DNA of 49,764 nt, taken from Bacteroidota bacterium. GTDB taxonomy: Bacteria > Bacteroidota > Bacteroidia > Chitinophagales > Saprospiraceae. A program made the position numbers and the translations under genes. Each line of letters starts with the position of its first letter. Within the stretch, counting starts at the first letter, position 1. A model generated the notes under the pieces. That model was not told the DNA's origin and searched no databases. It saw nothing but the letters and a program-made list of their open reading frames with translations. The stretch is from the NCBI GenBank assembly GCA_029781095.1, contig JAKOXM010000281.1:1-49764 (forward strand), in the 5' to 3' direction. Below are positions 42,672 to 49,764 of the stretch, piece by piece.

Positions 42672-43769
42672 ATGCAACACATTGTAGGACAAAAGAGAAT
42701 AAAGACATTGCTGCTGCAACTCGCTCAAAGTGAGCGTGTGCCCCATGCTTTGCTTTTTTTAGGACCTACCGGCAGCGGAAATCTTGCACTGGCGGTTTCA
42801 TTCGCACAATTGCTGCAATGCGAGCAGCCGGCCGACGGCCCCTGCGGGGTGTGCCCGGCCTGTCGCAAGGCTTCACAATTCGCCCATCCGGACATCCATT
42901 TTTCCTTTCCCACCGTCGGTACCAATGCCGTCAGTACGGATTATATGAAACAGTGGCGCCTCGCACTTTCCGAAAACCCTTATATGGATGCCAACACCTG
43001 GCTCCAGCGCCTTGGCGCGGAGAACAAACAGGGAAACATCACAAAAGACGAGTGCAATGCCATAATAAAAAAACTGAGCCTCAAAGCCTTCGAAGGACGA
43101 TACAAGATACTGGTCATGTGGCTTCCCGAATACCTCGGAAAGGAGGGCAACCGCCTGCTGAAACTGATAGAGGAACCGCCCGAGCAAACGATTTTTCTGC
43201 TGGCGGCCGAAAACCAGGAAATGATCCTCAATACCATTCTCAGTCGCTGCCAGTTGGTAAAAACGGACACGCTCTCGGACGATGATATTGCAGAAGCGCT
43301 CGAGGAAAAACGCGGCGTTGATTCAAACAGGGCCCGGCAAATCGCGTTTTTGTCCGGTGGCGATTTTAATACGGCACTTCAACTGGCCGACAACCCGGAG
43401 AACGATGACGCGCAGCTGTTGCTCGACTGGCTGCGCAAATGCTGGCGCGGCAACGGCGTGGAACTCGTGCAATGGACCGAGTCGTTCGCCAAACTCGGAC
43501 GTGAAAACCAGAAGCAGTTTTTGTACTACGGACTTCATTTTTTGCGTGAAATGATGGCTTTTGTGGCAACCGGAAACGCCAGGCTGCGCCTGCGGCCAGA
43601 GGAGGTGCAAACGGTTCAAAATATGGCAAAAGTGCTTGATTTTGAAAAAATTACGCAACTTGCAGGCTTGTTCAACGATAACGTTTACTACATAGAAAGA
43701 AATGCCAACCCTAAAATACTGTTTTTGGATACCTCGATCCGGATGAACCAGATCATGAAAACCGCGTAA
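42672..43769 (+). CDS. holB: DNA polymerase III delta-prime subunit
   Basis: A 365-residue clamp-loader subunit. It has the AAA+ fold with GPTGSGNLAL at 31-40, where the P-loop lysine is replaced as usual in delta-prime, four zinc-binding cysteines (C50, C58, C61, C64), and the LLKLIEEPPEQTIFLL and SRCQLV segments. The ATG at 42672 starts MQHIVGQKRIK, as expected. In many bacteria holB is followed by the RicT gene; here a repeat element separates them. Confidence 0.94.
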   Translation: MQHIVGQKRIKTLLLQLAQSERVPHALLFLGPTGSGNLALAVSFAQLLQCEQPADGPCGVCPACRKASQFAHPDIHFSFPTVGTNAVSTDYMKQWRLALSENPYMDANTWLQRLGAENKQGNITKDECNAIIKKLSLKAFEGRYKILVMWLPEYLGKEGNRLLKLIEEPPEQTIFLLAAENQEMILNTILSRCQLVKTDTLSDDDIAEALEEKRGVDSNRARQIAFLSGGDFNTALQLADNPENDDAQLLLDWLRKCWRGNGVELVQWTESFAKLGRENQKQFLYYGLHFLREMMAFVATGNARLRLRPEEVQTVQNMAKVLDFEKITQLAGLFNDNVYYIERNANPKILFLDTSIRMNQIMKTA

Positions 43770-43772
43770 AAA

Positions 43773-43976
43773 CATGAGTAATCCCGAATTGTTAAATCAC
43801 ACAGGAAAGGCTCTTTCAACCCGCGATTTTAATCGCGGGAGTGGAAAAGCAGGCCATCAGGCAACGGTTTTAACCGTTTCAAGTCGCCTAAACCATTAAA
43901 ACGGTTTGATAATCTGTGTTTTATCATCCTGATTCCACGATTAAAATCGTGGGTTAAAAATTCAGGATAACTCATG
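43773..43976. repeat. 204-bp palindrome-rich element (MITE/REP-like) between holB and ricT
   Basis: The ends are 23-bp inverted repeats with three mismatches: CATGAGTAATCCCGAATT... at 43773-43795 and its complement at 43954-43976. Inside are a perfect palindrome CCCGCGATT-TT-AATCGCGGG (43820-43839), AACGGTT-TT-AACCGTT (43863-43878), an imperfect one around 43890-43907, and CCACGATT-AA-AATCGTGG (43935-43952). No real coding frame is present. It starts 3 bp after the holB stop. The structure fits a non-autonomous mobile element or REP-type repeat; no transposase or target duplication is visible. Confidence 0.75.
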
Positions 43977-44085
43977 TTAAAATATAAACCAAACCATCGC
44001 CTGCCCTTGAACGGAGCGGATAATTTGCAGGACATCGCTGCAGAAATAACCATCTCGTCCGACGGCAGGCTTATAGCACAAAAAT

Positions 44086-45546
44086 ATGGGCTGCGTAGGA
44101 TGTTCCTGTTCTACCGGTAAAGACAACGCCTCCGGCTGCCGCTCCAACGGCGGCTGCGCAACGGGCGGTTGCAACCGGCATAATACATACGATTGGATTA
44201 CTGCACTTGGCATTCGCGATGTGCAACCTTTCGATATCGTGGAAGTCAGTTTTAAAAACGGCTCCCGCAAGGAATTTTATAAAAACCCGCAATATACCCG
44301 CGCCACGACCGGCGACTGGGTGATTGTGGAATCCCTTTCCGGCGGTTTCGATATCGGGAAGGTTTCCCTTTCCGGCGAACTCGTCCGGCTCCAGATGAAG
44401 CGCAAGCGCGTCCGTCCGGATGCCCGCCTGGCTTCCCTCGTGCGCAAAGCACACGAACGCGACATCGAACGCCTCGACGAGGTACGCCAGCAGGAAAAAG
44501 AAGTCATGGTCAAGGCCCGGGTGATCGCCCGTACCCTCGATCTGGATATGAAAGTGGGTGATGTCGAATTCCAGGGCGACGGCCGGAAGTGCACATTCTA
44601 CTATACCGCCGACGGGCGTGTGGATTTTCGCGAGCTCATTCGCAGTTACGCCCGCGAATTCAAGGTCAAAATCGAGATGCGCCAGATCGGAGCCCGACAG
44701 GAGTCGGCGCGTATCGGCGGCCTCGGCAACTGTGGCCGCGAGCTGTGCTGCTCCACCTGGCTTGCGGAGTTTAAAAGCGTCAATACGGCTGCCGCACGAT
44801 ACCAGAACCTGGCGATCAACCAGACCAAGCTGTCCGGCATGTGCGGGCGGCTCAAGTGCTGCCTCAACTACGAACTTGACACATACATCGATGCCCTCGA
44901 AGATTTTCCCGATCGCGCCGAACGCCTGAAAACAAGCGCGGGATTGGCTATTCTGGTGAAAACGGACGTGTTCAAGCGCCTCATGTTTTATACATATGCC
45001 GAAAACCGGGGCAAGTTTTTTCCCTTGCACGTCGACCAGGTTTGGGACGTGCTGGATATGATTAAACAAGGGAAGATGCCCGGCAGCCTCGAAGATATTC
45101 AGGCCATGGCTCCCCCGCCTTTGGAAGTGGAAGAAGAAGAACCTGATTTCGAAAACGTTGAAAACGTGATCGAACTGCCCATCGAAAAGCGCAAAAAGAA
45201 GAAAAAACGAAGCAAAAACCGCGACCGCTCGCAAAGCGCCGCAGCCGCTGTAGAAAAAGCCGCTCAGGATGATTCCCGCCATTCCCGCCCGCCGGGAGGG
45301 AAACCGTCGCGGCCGGACCAACGCGACAACCGCAACCGCCGCCCGGAGTCCCCGTCAGGCCGGCCCGACCGGCGCCCCCCGCAAGAAAGAACCGGGCCAC
45401 CGCCACAGGCGAAAGAACCAAACAAGCCCGGAACCCCGCCGGCTCCCAGACCTGACGGTGATGCCGGCCGCAAACCTGATCAGCCCGATGGAAATAACAA
45501 GAACAGGGATAAAAGAAAATTCAGGGGCAAAGGGCCGAAAAAATAA
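44086..45546 (+). CDS. ricT: RicT (PSP1/YaaT) family protein
   Basis: The 486-residue protein has a cysteine-rich N terminus (MGCVGCSCSTGKDN; eight cysteines in the first 30 residues). The PSP1 domain follows (about 45-290), with conserved GNCGRELCCSTW (from C216) and GMCGRLKCC (from C253), likely iron-sulfur ligands. The tail from about 345 is acidic, then Lys-rich, then Pro/Arg/Asp-rich and disordered. In Bacillus the homologue acts with RicA and RicF in RNA processing; partner genes are not seen here. Position next to holB is a conserved synteny. Confidence 0.92.
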   Translation: MGCVGCSCSTGKDNASGCRSNGGCATGGCNRHNTYDWITALGIRDVQPFDIVEVSFKNGSRKEFYKNPQYTRATTGDWVIVESLSGGFDIGKVSLSGELVRLQMKRKRVRPDARLASLVRKAHERDIERLDEVRQQEKEVMVKARVIARTLDLDMKVGDVEFQGDGRKCTFYYTADGRVDFRELIRSYAREFKVKIEMRQIGARQESARIGGLGNCGRELCCSTWLAEFKSVNTAAARYQNLAINQTKLSGMCGRLKCCLNYELDTYIDALEDFPDRAERLKTSAGLAILVKTDVFKRLMFYTYAENRGKFFPLHVDQVWDVLDMIKQGKMPGSLEDIQAMAPPPLEVEEEEPDFENVENVIELPIEKRKKKKKRSKNRDRSQSAAAAVEKAAQDDSRHSRPPGGKPSRPDQRDNRNRRPESPSGRPDRRPPQERTGPPPQAKEPNKPGTPPAPRPDGDAGRKPDQPDGNNKNRDKRKFRGKGPKK

Positions 45547-45615
45547 TGCGGCCCGAAGAACACCTTCAATTTCTTTTTGTCTTAATGACCGCTAAAAATT
45601 CGTCCTGAACAGAAT

Positions 45616-47022
45616 ATGAAATACGACGTCACCGTCATCGGTTCCGGTCCCGGAGGATATGTGGCAGCCATTCGCTGCGCGCAGTTAGGCCTGAAAACCG
45701 CCATTATAGAACGATATCCCGTGCTGGGAGGCACCTGCCTCAATGTAGGATGTATCCCGTCCAAAGCACTGCTCGATTCTTCCGAACATTATCATAATGC
45801 CCATTCGACGTTCAATGCCCATGGCATCGAGATCAAAGACCTGAAAGTCAATCTGCCGCAGATGATCAGGCGGAAAAACGAGGTCGTACTCGATAATAAC
45901 AAGGGCGTTGAATTCCTGATGAAGAAGAATAAAATCGACGTGTTTTACGGACACGGTTCCTTCGTCACGAAAAACCGGATTAAAATCACCGGGCCGGCCG
46001 CCCCGGGCGATGAAATCGAAACGGACAAAGTGATCATAGCCACGGGCTCCAAGCCGATCGTACCCGCTCATTTTAACTACGATAAAAAGCGCGTAATTAC
46101 CAGCACCGAAGCACTGAACATCGAAAAAGTCCCGGGCAGCATGCTGATCATTGGCGGCGGCGTGATCGGCCTCGAACTCGGCAGCGTATATGCCCGCCTC
46201 GGCACGGAAGTCATCGTGGTGGAATTTCTGGACCGCATCATCGCGGGCATGGATTCGGATTGCAGCCGCGAACTGTCAAAGAGCCTGAAAAAACTCGGCA
46301 TGCAATTTCATTTGCGATATGCCGTAACAGAGGTTAAGTCTGCCAAAAACAAAGTAAAAGTGACGGCCAAAAGCCGCGACGATGAGTCCAAAACGCTCTC
46401 CTGGGAAGTCGATTATTGCCTGGTCGCTATCGGACGCCGGCCATATACCGATGGATTGGGACTCGAAAACATCGGCATCGTACCCGATGAAAAAGGCCGC
46501 ATTCCGGTTGACGATCACCTGCAGACCACAGTGCCCGGCATCTATGCCATCGGCGACGTCATACAGGGAGCCATGCTCGCGCATAAAGCCGAAGAAGAAG
46601 GGGTGTTTGTTGCAGAAGTCATGGTGGGCCAAAAACCGCATATCCACTACAACCTGATCCCTGGTGTCGTATACACCTGGCCGGAAGTGGCTTCCGTCGG
46701 TTACACCGAGGAACAACTCAAAGAGATGGGTATTCCGTACAAGCCCGGCAAATTCCCTTTCCGCGCCCTCGGGCGTGCCCGTGCGAGCATGGACCTCGAC
46801 GGTATGGTAAAGGTACTGGCGCACAAGGATACCGACGAAATCCTCGGCGTGCATATCGTGGGCGCCCGCGCGGCCGACATGATCGCCGAAGCAGTTGCCC
46901 TCATGGAGTTTCGCGCTTCCGCCGAAGATGCGGCCCGAATGAGCCACGCGCATCCGACCTATACGGAAGCATTTAAAGAGGCATGCCTCGCGGCGACGGG
47001 AAACCGGTCCATCCACGTGTAA
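45616..47022 (+). CDS. lpdA: Dihydrolipoyl dehydrogenase
   Basis: Lpd reoxidises dihydrolipoamide of the 2-oxoacid dehydrogenase or glycine-cleavage complexes with NAD+. The 468-residue flavoprotein has the FAD motif GSGPGG (9-14), redox disulfide C41-C46 in GGTCLNVGC, NAD motif GGGVIGLELG, the second FAD motif AIGDV and the catalytic H446 in HAHPTYTEAF. No partner subunit genes are adjacent. Confidence 0.97.
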   Translation: MKYDVTVIGSGPGGYVAAIRCAQLGLKTAIIERYPVLGGTCLNVGCIPSKALLDSSEHYHNAHSTFNAHGIEIKDLKVNLPQMIRRKNEVVLDNNKGVEFLMKKNKIDVFYGHGSFVTKNRIKITGPAAPGDEIETDKVIIATGSKPIVPAHFNYDKKRVITSTEALNIEKVPGSMLIIGGGVIGLELGSVYARLGTEVIVVEFLDRIIAGMDSDCSRELSKSLKKLGMQFHLRYAVTEVKSAKNKVKVTAKSRDDESKTLSWEVDYCLVAIGRRPYTDGLGLENIGIVPDEKGRIPVDDHLQTTVPGIYAIGDVIQGAMLAHKAEEEGVFVAEVMVGQKPHIHYNLIPGVVYTWPEVASVGYTEEQLKEMGIPYKPGKFPFRALGRARASMDLDGMVKVLAHKDTDEILGVHIVGARAADMIAEAVALMEFRASAEDAARMSHAHPTYTEAFKEACLAATGNRSIHV

Positions 47023-47101
47023 ATCCCGGCATCCTGTATCTTTTCAGTTAAAAATGCGGAATAAACGCTGGCTGGTAATTGAACCACAAGCAAGTAAAAT
47101 T

Positions 47102-47141
47102 GCCTGAAAAGGAAGCCGGTTCAGACAAAACCGGGTCAGGC
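47102..47141. repeat. Two-step stem-loop after lpd
   Basis: GCCTGA pairs with TCAGGC, and inside it CCGGTT pairs with AACCGG. There is no T-run, so this is not a clear terminator. It lies in the 413-bp lpd downstream spacer, which has no supported gene. Confidence 0.45.
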
Positions 47142-47206
47142 GGTGCTTGAAGTACAGTGCCGTCAACTTTACAAGTAAACAGCAGCCATTCTCGGATTGC
47201 GAGGCA

Positions 47207-47271
47207 ATCTCGGTTTTTGAGGTGTCATCCGCGACGAAGGAGCGGGTGAAATCTCAAAAACGTGCCGAGAT
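47207..47271. repeat. Long imperfect inverted repeat in the lpd downstream spacer
   Basis: ATCTCGG-TTTTTGAG at 47207-47221 pairs with CTCAAAAA-CGTG-CCGAGAT at 47253-47271, a 15-bp stem with a 4-nt bulge. The loop contains GTCATCCGCGACGAAGGAG, which resembles the dispersed GTCATCC-GAAGGA type of intergenic repeat common in environmental bacteria. The rest of 47023-47435 contains no open frame I would support. Confidence 0.55.
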
Positions 47272-47435
47272 GACGCCTTTTTCGTGCCTCAAAAGATATT
47301 ACCTCTTACAAACCGGGAATCGCTGGTGTCCAATCCGTGTCCCTTCACGCTAGGTTTACGACATTAGACTTGAAGTCGCCGACTGATCAAGTGGTTGATA
47401 ATCAATACTGTATTGCCTTTATCCCCTGATTCGCA

Positions 47436-48626
47436 TCAGTAAACCCGCCCCATCATCGGATGTTCCACGATGGCGCGTTTCAATTCCAGCAAATCAACGT
47501 CGCCCTGGTGTTGCCATACGATTTTGCCACCCGGCTCCACCAACACCGTATATGGCAGAGCGCCGTTCCAGTTTTTATCAACTGCCTCGATGAGGGCGTA
47601 TTTATCGTCGCTGGAAAACAGGTAGTTGCTGACGGCTGAATGTTTGCCCTGCAGAAATTTCAACACCTTTTTATCGTTGTCGGGTTTATCGGCTGAAACA
47701 GACACAAATTCAAAATCGCGCGCACCATACATGCGTTGCAGCGCGATAAAATCGGGGTACTCGAGTGTGCAGGGTCCGCACCAGGTCGCCCAAACGTTCA
47801 GGAGCATCAGTTTGCCGGAACCTTCATTTTTCAATAGTTTTTTTATGCCGGCAACATCAATGGTCGACAATTTCACTTCTTTGGCATCCCAGTCGGCATC
47901 CGCCTTGGTGCGCAATTCCGTTTTCCAGCCCCATTTGGTGGAGCAGCCGAAGGTTTTGGTGACAGATTCGGCAATGTTTCCTCCGTTCAGCACGGCATCG
48001 ATGGCTGCCCGCAAATCCTCGGCATTGGCGGTACCGGGCTTTTCACTTTTATCAAGCCGGCCCGTGTAGCGCAGTTTTCGTTCCTGATCGAACAAAAAAG
48101 CATGTGGTGTGGCGACCGGGCCGTATTGCAGCGATGCCGATTCGGTATCGCCGTCGTACAAATACGGGAAACTGAATTTCCGGTAATCCGCCCGGATTTT
48201 CATGGATTCGTAGTCGTCGTTCAGGTCTGTGTAGCCCAGTTCCTCATATAAAAGCCCCAATGGACTGTTGGGTGAAATGGCCACGACTGCGACGCCCTTG
48301 TCCTTGTAATCGGCCGCCAGCGCTTTGATACGCTCTTCGTATGCCTGCGCCGTCGGGCAATGGTTGCAGGTAAAAATGATCGCCAGCGCTTTGGCGTCTT
48401 TGAAGTCGCTGAGTGAATAGTATTTCCCGTCCGTACCCGGAAGATGAAAATCGGGCGCCTGGGCGCCGGGTTCGAGCGTTTTGATATCCTGATGCGGGAC
48501 CGGTTGCGGATTGCTTATAAAAGAAGCCTTGCTGTCGGAATTTCCTGTATTTTTTTGATTTTCAGAAGATTGACAGGCGATCGAAAAAAGGATTGGGAGA
48601 GCGGGAATAAGCAGATATTTTTTCAT
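47436..48626 (-). CDS. Lipoprotein with two thioredoxin-fold domains
   Basis: The 396-residue protein has a lipoprotein signal (LPILFSIAC, lipid on C18). Domain one (about 50-210) is peroxiredoxin/AhpC-like with FTCNHCPTA (C87, C90). Domain two (about 255-390) is TlpA/ResA-like with WATWCGPC (C283, C286) and a cis-proline LPYTV. Both CxxC sites look intact. It probably acts in periplasmic disulfide reduction. Single-domain relatives are more common; two active-type domains could relay electrons between them. Confidence 0.87.
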   Translation of the reverse strand: MKKYLLIPALPILFSIACQSSENQKNTGNSDSKASFISNPQPVPHQDIKTLEPGAQAPDFHLPGTDGKYYSLSDFKDAKALAIIFTCNHCPTAQAYEERIKALAADYKDKGVAVVAISPNSPLGLLYEELGYTDLNDDYESMKIRADYRKFSFPYLYDGDTESASLQYGPVATPHAFLFDQERKLRYTGRLDKSEKPGTANAEDLRAAIDAVLNGGNIAESVTKTFGCSTKWGWKTELRTKADADWDAKEVKLSTIDVAGIKKLLKNEGSGKLMLLNVWATWCGPCTLEYPDFIALQRMYGARDFEFVSVSADKPDNDKKVLKFLQGKHSAVSNYLFSSDDKYALIEAVDKNWNGALPYTVLVEPGGKIVWQHQGDVDLLELKRAIVEHPMMGRVY

Positions 48627-48726
48627 GCAAGTCGTTTTCAGGGAAGGTAGTATCGGTTGAAAAATGAATGATTTTGACCTGAAACTGATCGAATACCGTA
48701 AATTGGCAGGCTAAAATAAGGTAATT

Positions 48727-49668
48727 ATGAACAGATGTCTGCCGTATTTTTTGTTTTGCCATATTTGCCTGCTGGCCTGCGCGCATGTGAGCGCCCAATC
48801 GGGAACATCGCTTGCCGGGCGTCTGGGATATCCCGCCGGAACGAAATTACTGATCATTCATGCCGACGACCTCGGCGCGGCGCACAGCGTTGACCAGGCC
48901 AGCTTCAGTTCCCTCGGCGACGGCCCCGTCAATTCCGCGAGCATCATGGTGCCCTGCCCCTGGTTGTCCGAGGTCGCTGCATTTGTGAAGAAGCAACCCG
49001 GTTTCGACCTTGGGTTGCACCTGACCCTTACCAGTGAATGGCAACTTTATAAATGGGGCCCCGTCTCGTCCCGGGATGCGGTAAGCAGCCTCGTGGATTC
49101 CAGCGGCTATTTTTACGATGACTGCGACAAAATGGCCGCTATTGCGCGGCCGGAAGAGGTTGAGCGCGAATTGCGCGCGCAAATCGGGCACGCGTTGGAC
49201 ATGGGTATCCAGCCCAGCCATTTCGATACGCATATGGGATGCCTGTACTGGACCAATCTGCCTCTTTTCAAGATATACCTCAAACTGGGCAGGGAATACA
49301 AGGTGCCGCTGCGGCTCAGCCGTACCATGATAAACGCACTTCCGGAGTCTTTTCAACAGGCTGTCACAGAGAACGATGTGGTGATCGACCAGATTTACAG
49401 TGCCACGCCGCGGGATTTTCAGCAGGGCATGGCCGCTTTTTACGAAAAAGTCTTGCACGGGCTTCAGCCGGGCGTCAGCGAGATCGTCATCCACCTCGCC
49501 CACGACGATGCCGAAATGCAGGGCGTGGCTGTTGATTACCCCGATTGGGGCGCTGCATGGCGGCAGGCCGACTTTGATTTTTTCAACAGTGACGCCTGCC
49601 GGAAAATATTGCGCGAAGAAAACATCCGGACCATCACCTGGCGTGAAATCGGGCAACTGCTCAGGTGA
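48727..49668 (+). CDS. Secreted YdjC/ChbG-type carbohydrate deacetylase
   Basis: The 313-residue protein has a signal peptide (about 1-23, ending VSAQ) and a YdjC domain. Its metal and catalytic residues are in IIHADDLG (D47, D48), LGLHLTLTSEW and PSHFDTHMG, with IVIHLAHDD near the C terminus. E. coli ChbG removes acetyl groups from chitooligosaccharides in the cytoplasm; this member is exported, so its substrate is periplasmic or external and unknown. Confidence 0.88.
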   Translation: MNRCLPYFLFCHICLLACAHVSAQSGTSLAGRLGYPAGTKLLIIHADDLGAAHSVDQASFSSLGDGPVNSASIMVPCPWLSEVAAFVKKQPGFDLGLHLTLTSEWQLYKWGPVSSRDAVSSLVDSSGYFYDDCDKMAAIARPEEVERELRAQIGHALDMGIQPSHFDTHMGCLYWTNLPLFKIYLKLGREYKVPLRLSRTMINALPESFQQAVTENDVVIDQIYSATPRDFQQGMAAFYEKVLHGLQPGVSEIVIHLAHDDAEMQGVAVDYPDWGAAWRQADFDFFNSDACRKILREENIRTITWREIGQLLR

Positions 49669-49681
49669 AGTCGGTGAATTG

Positions 49682-49764
49682 TCATTTCTTCACGTAAACG
49701 AAACAGGCCGTGCCGGGATAGTCGATACGGACAAAACCACTGTTCGCCAGTTCGCCTCTTGATT
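49682..49764 (-). CDS. C-terminal end of a gene cut by the window edge
   Basis: The minus-strand frame that ends with TGA at 49684-49682 is open to the edge and reads SRGELANSGFVRIDYP, then GTACFVYVKK. It has the look of a real protein end (alternating hydrophobic strands and a basic end) and lies 13 bp from the convergent YdjC gene. The family cannot be determined. Confidence 0.45.
   Translation of the reverse strand, partial: SRGELANSGFVRIDYPGTACFVYVKK

Noticed and set aside
42672-43769. Missing P-loop lysine in HolB
   Set aside because: Delta-prime subunits commonly do not bind ATP, so the change is expected.
43829-44053. 74-residue minus-strand frame overlapping the palindromic element
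   Set aside because: Most of it is a translation of inverted-repeat DNA, so a real protein is very unlikely.
44071-45321. 416-residue minus-strand frame opposite ricT
   Set aside because: RicT has clear conserved cysteine motifs on the plus strand; the antisense frame shows only composition-driven patterns.
1-49764. CRISPR array, rRNA operon, prophage or complete insertion sequence
   Set aside because: No regularly spaced repeats, rRNA sequence, phage genes or transposase frames were seen.

Overview
The window is chromosomal DNA of a member of the Bacteroidota, most likely from the Saprospiria/Chitinophagia side, though the sequence alone does not fix the family. The evidence is a fused MurF-Alr enzyme, a fused CcoN-CcoO oxidase subunit, two proteins with type IX secretion (T9SS) C-terminal sorting domains, an OmpA protein with thrombospondin type 3 repeats, a TIGR02757 protein, RicT with an N-terminal cysteine cluster, and many exact copies of the Bacteroidota -7 promoter box TAnnTTTG (nine are listed). 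Base composition is near half G+C. I see no rRNA, CRISPR array, complete transposon or prophage.

Layout. 0-10.7 kb: housekeeping and envelope genes (tsaE, murF-alr, a CAT-anticodon tRNA, a DUF3108 protein and a flippase-like membrane protein, an OmpA porin, an amino-acid dehydrogenase divergent from a degenerate arginase-fold protein, lpxK, tRNA-Phe). 10.9-13.3 kb: an MtfA-like protein with a damaged zinc motif and a PAS histidine kinase. 13.5-21.3 kb: a cbb3 oxidase operon, ccoS-ccoNO-ccoQ-ccoP-ccoG-ccoH-TauE/SafE-type protein, followed by a Crp/Fnr regulator and small membrane proteins. This is a high-affinity respiratory module with its own assembly factors and probably its own regulator. 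21.4-31.9 kb: mixed metabolism (C40 peptidase, nitrilase-family amidase, DUF2202, enoyl-CoA hydratase family, TerB-like, carA, HTH protein, TIGR02757, SDR, MlaE permease, dapD, RDD protein). 31.9-34.5 kb: an ECF sigma factor, anti-sigma-like protein and DUF4097-like secreted protein transcribed together. 34.7-42 kb: outer-membrane and secreted proteins, RNase H1, a receiver/LytS-type kinase with its LytTR regulator, and two T9SS cargo proteins. 42-49.7 kb: queD, holB, ricT, lpd, a lipoprotein with two thioredoxin folds, and a YdjC-type deacetylase. A further gene is cut by the right edge.

The most unusual items are a 204-bp palindrome-rich element with 23-bp terminal inverted repeats between holB and ricT; a second structured intergenic region after lpd; a palindrome-bearing in-frame insertion in the nitrilase gene; and two proteins that keep an enzyme fold but have lost metal-binding residues (arginase-like and MtfA-like). 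I found no clear new multi-gene defence or biosynthetic system. The oxidase operon is complete except for ccoI, and its subunit fusion and single-haem CcoP are already typical of the phylum.
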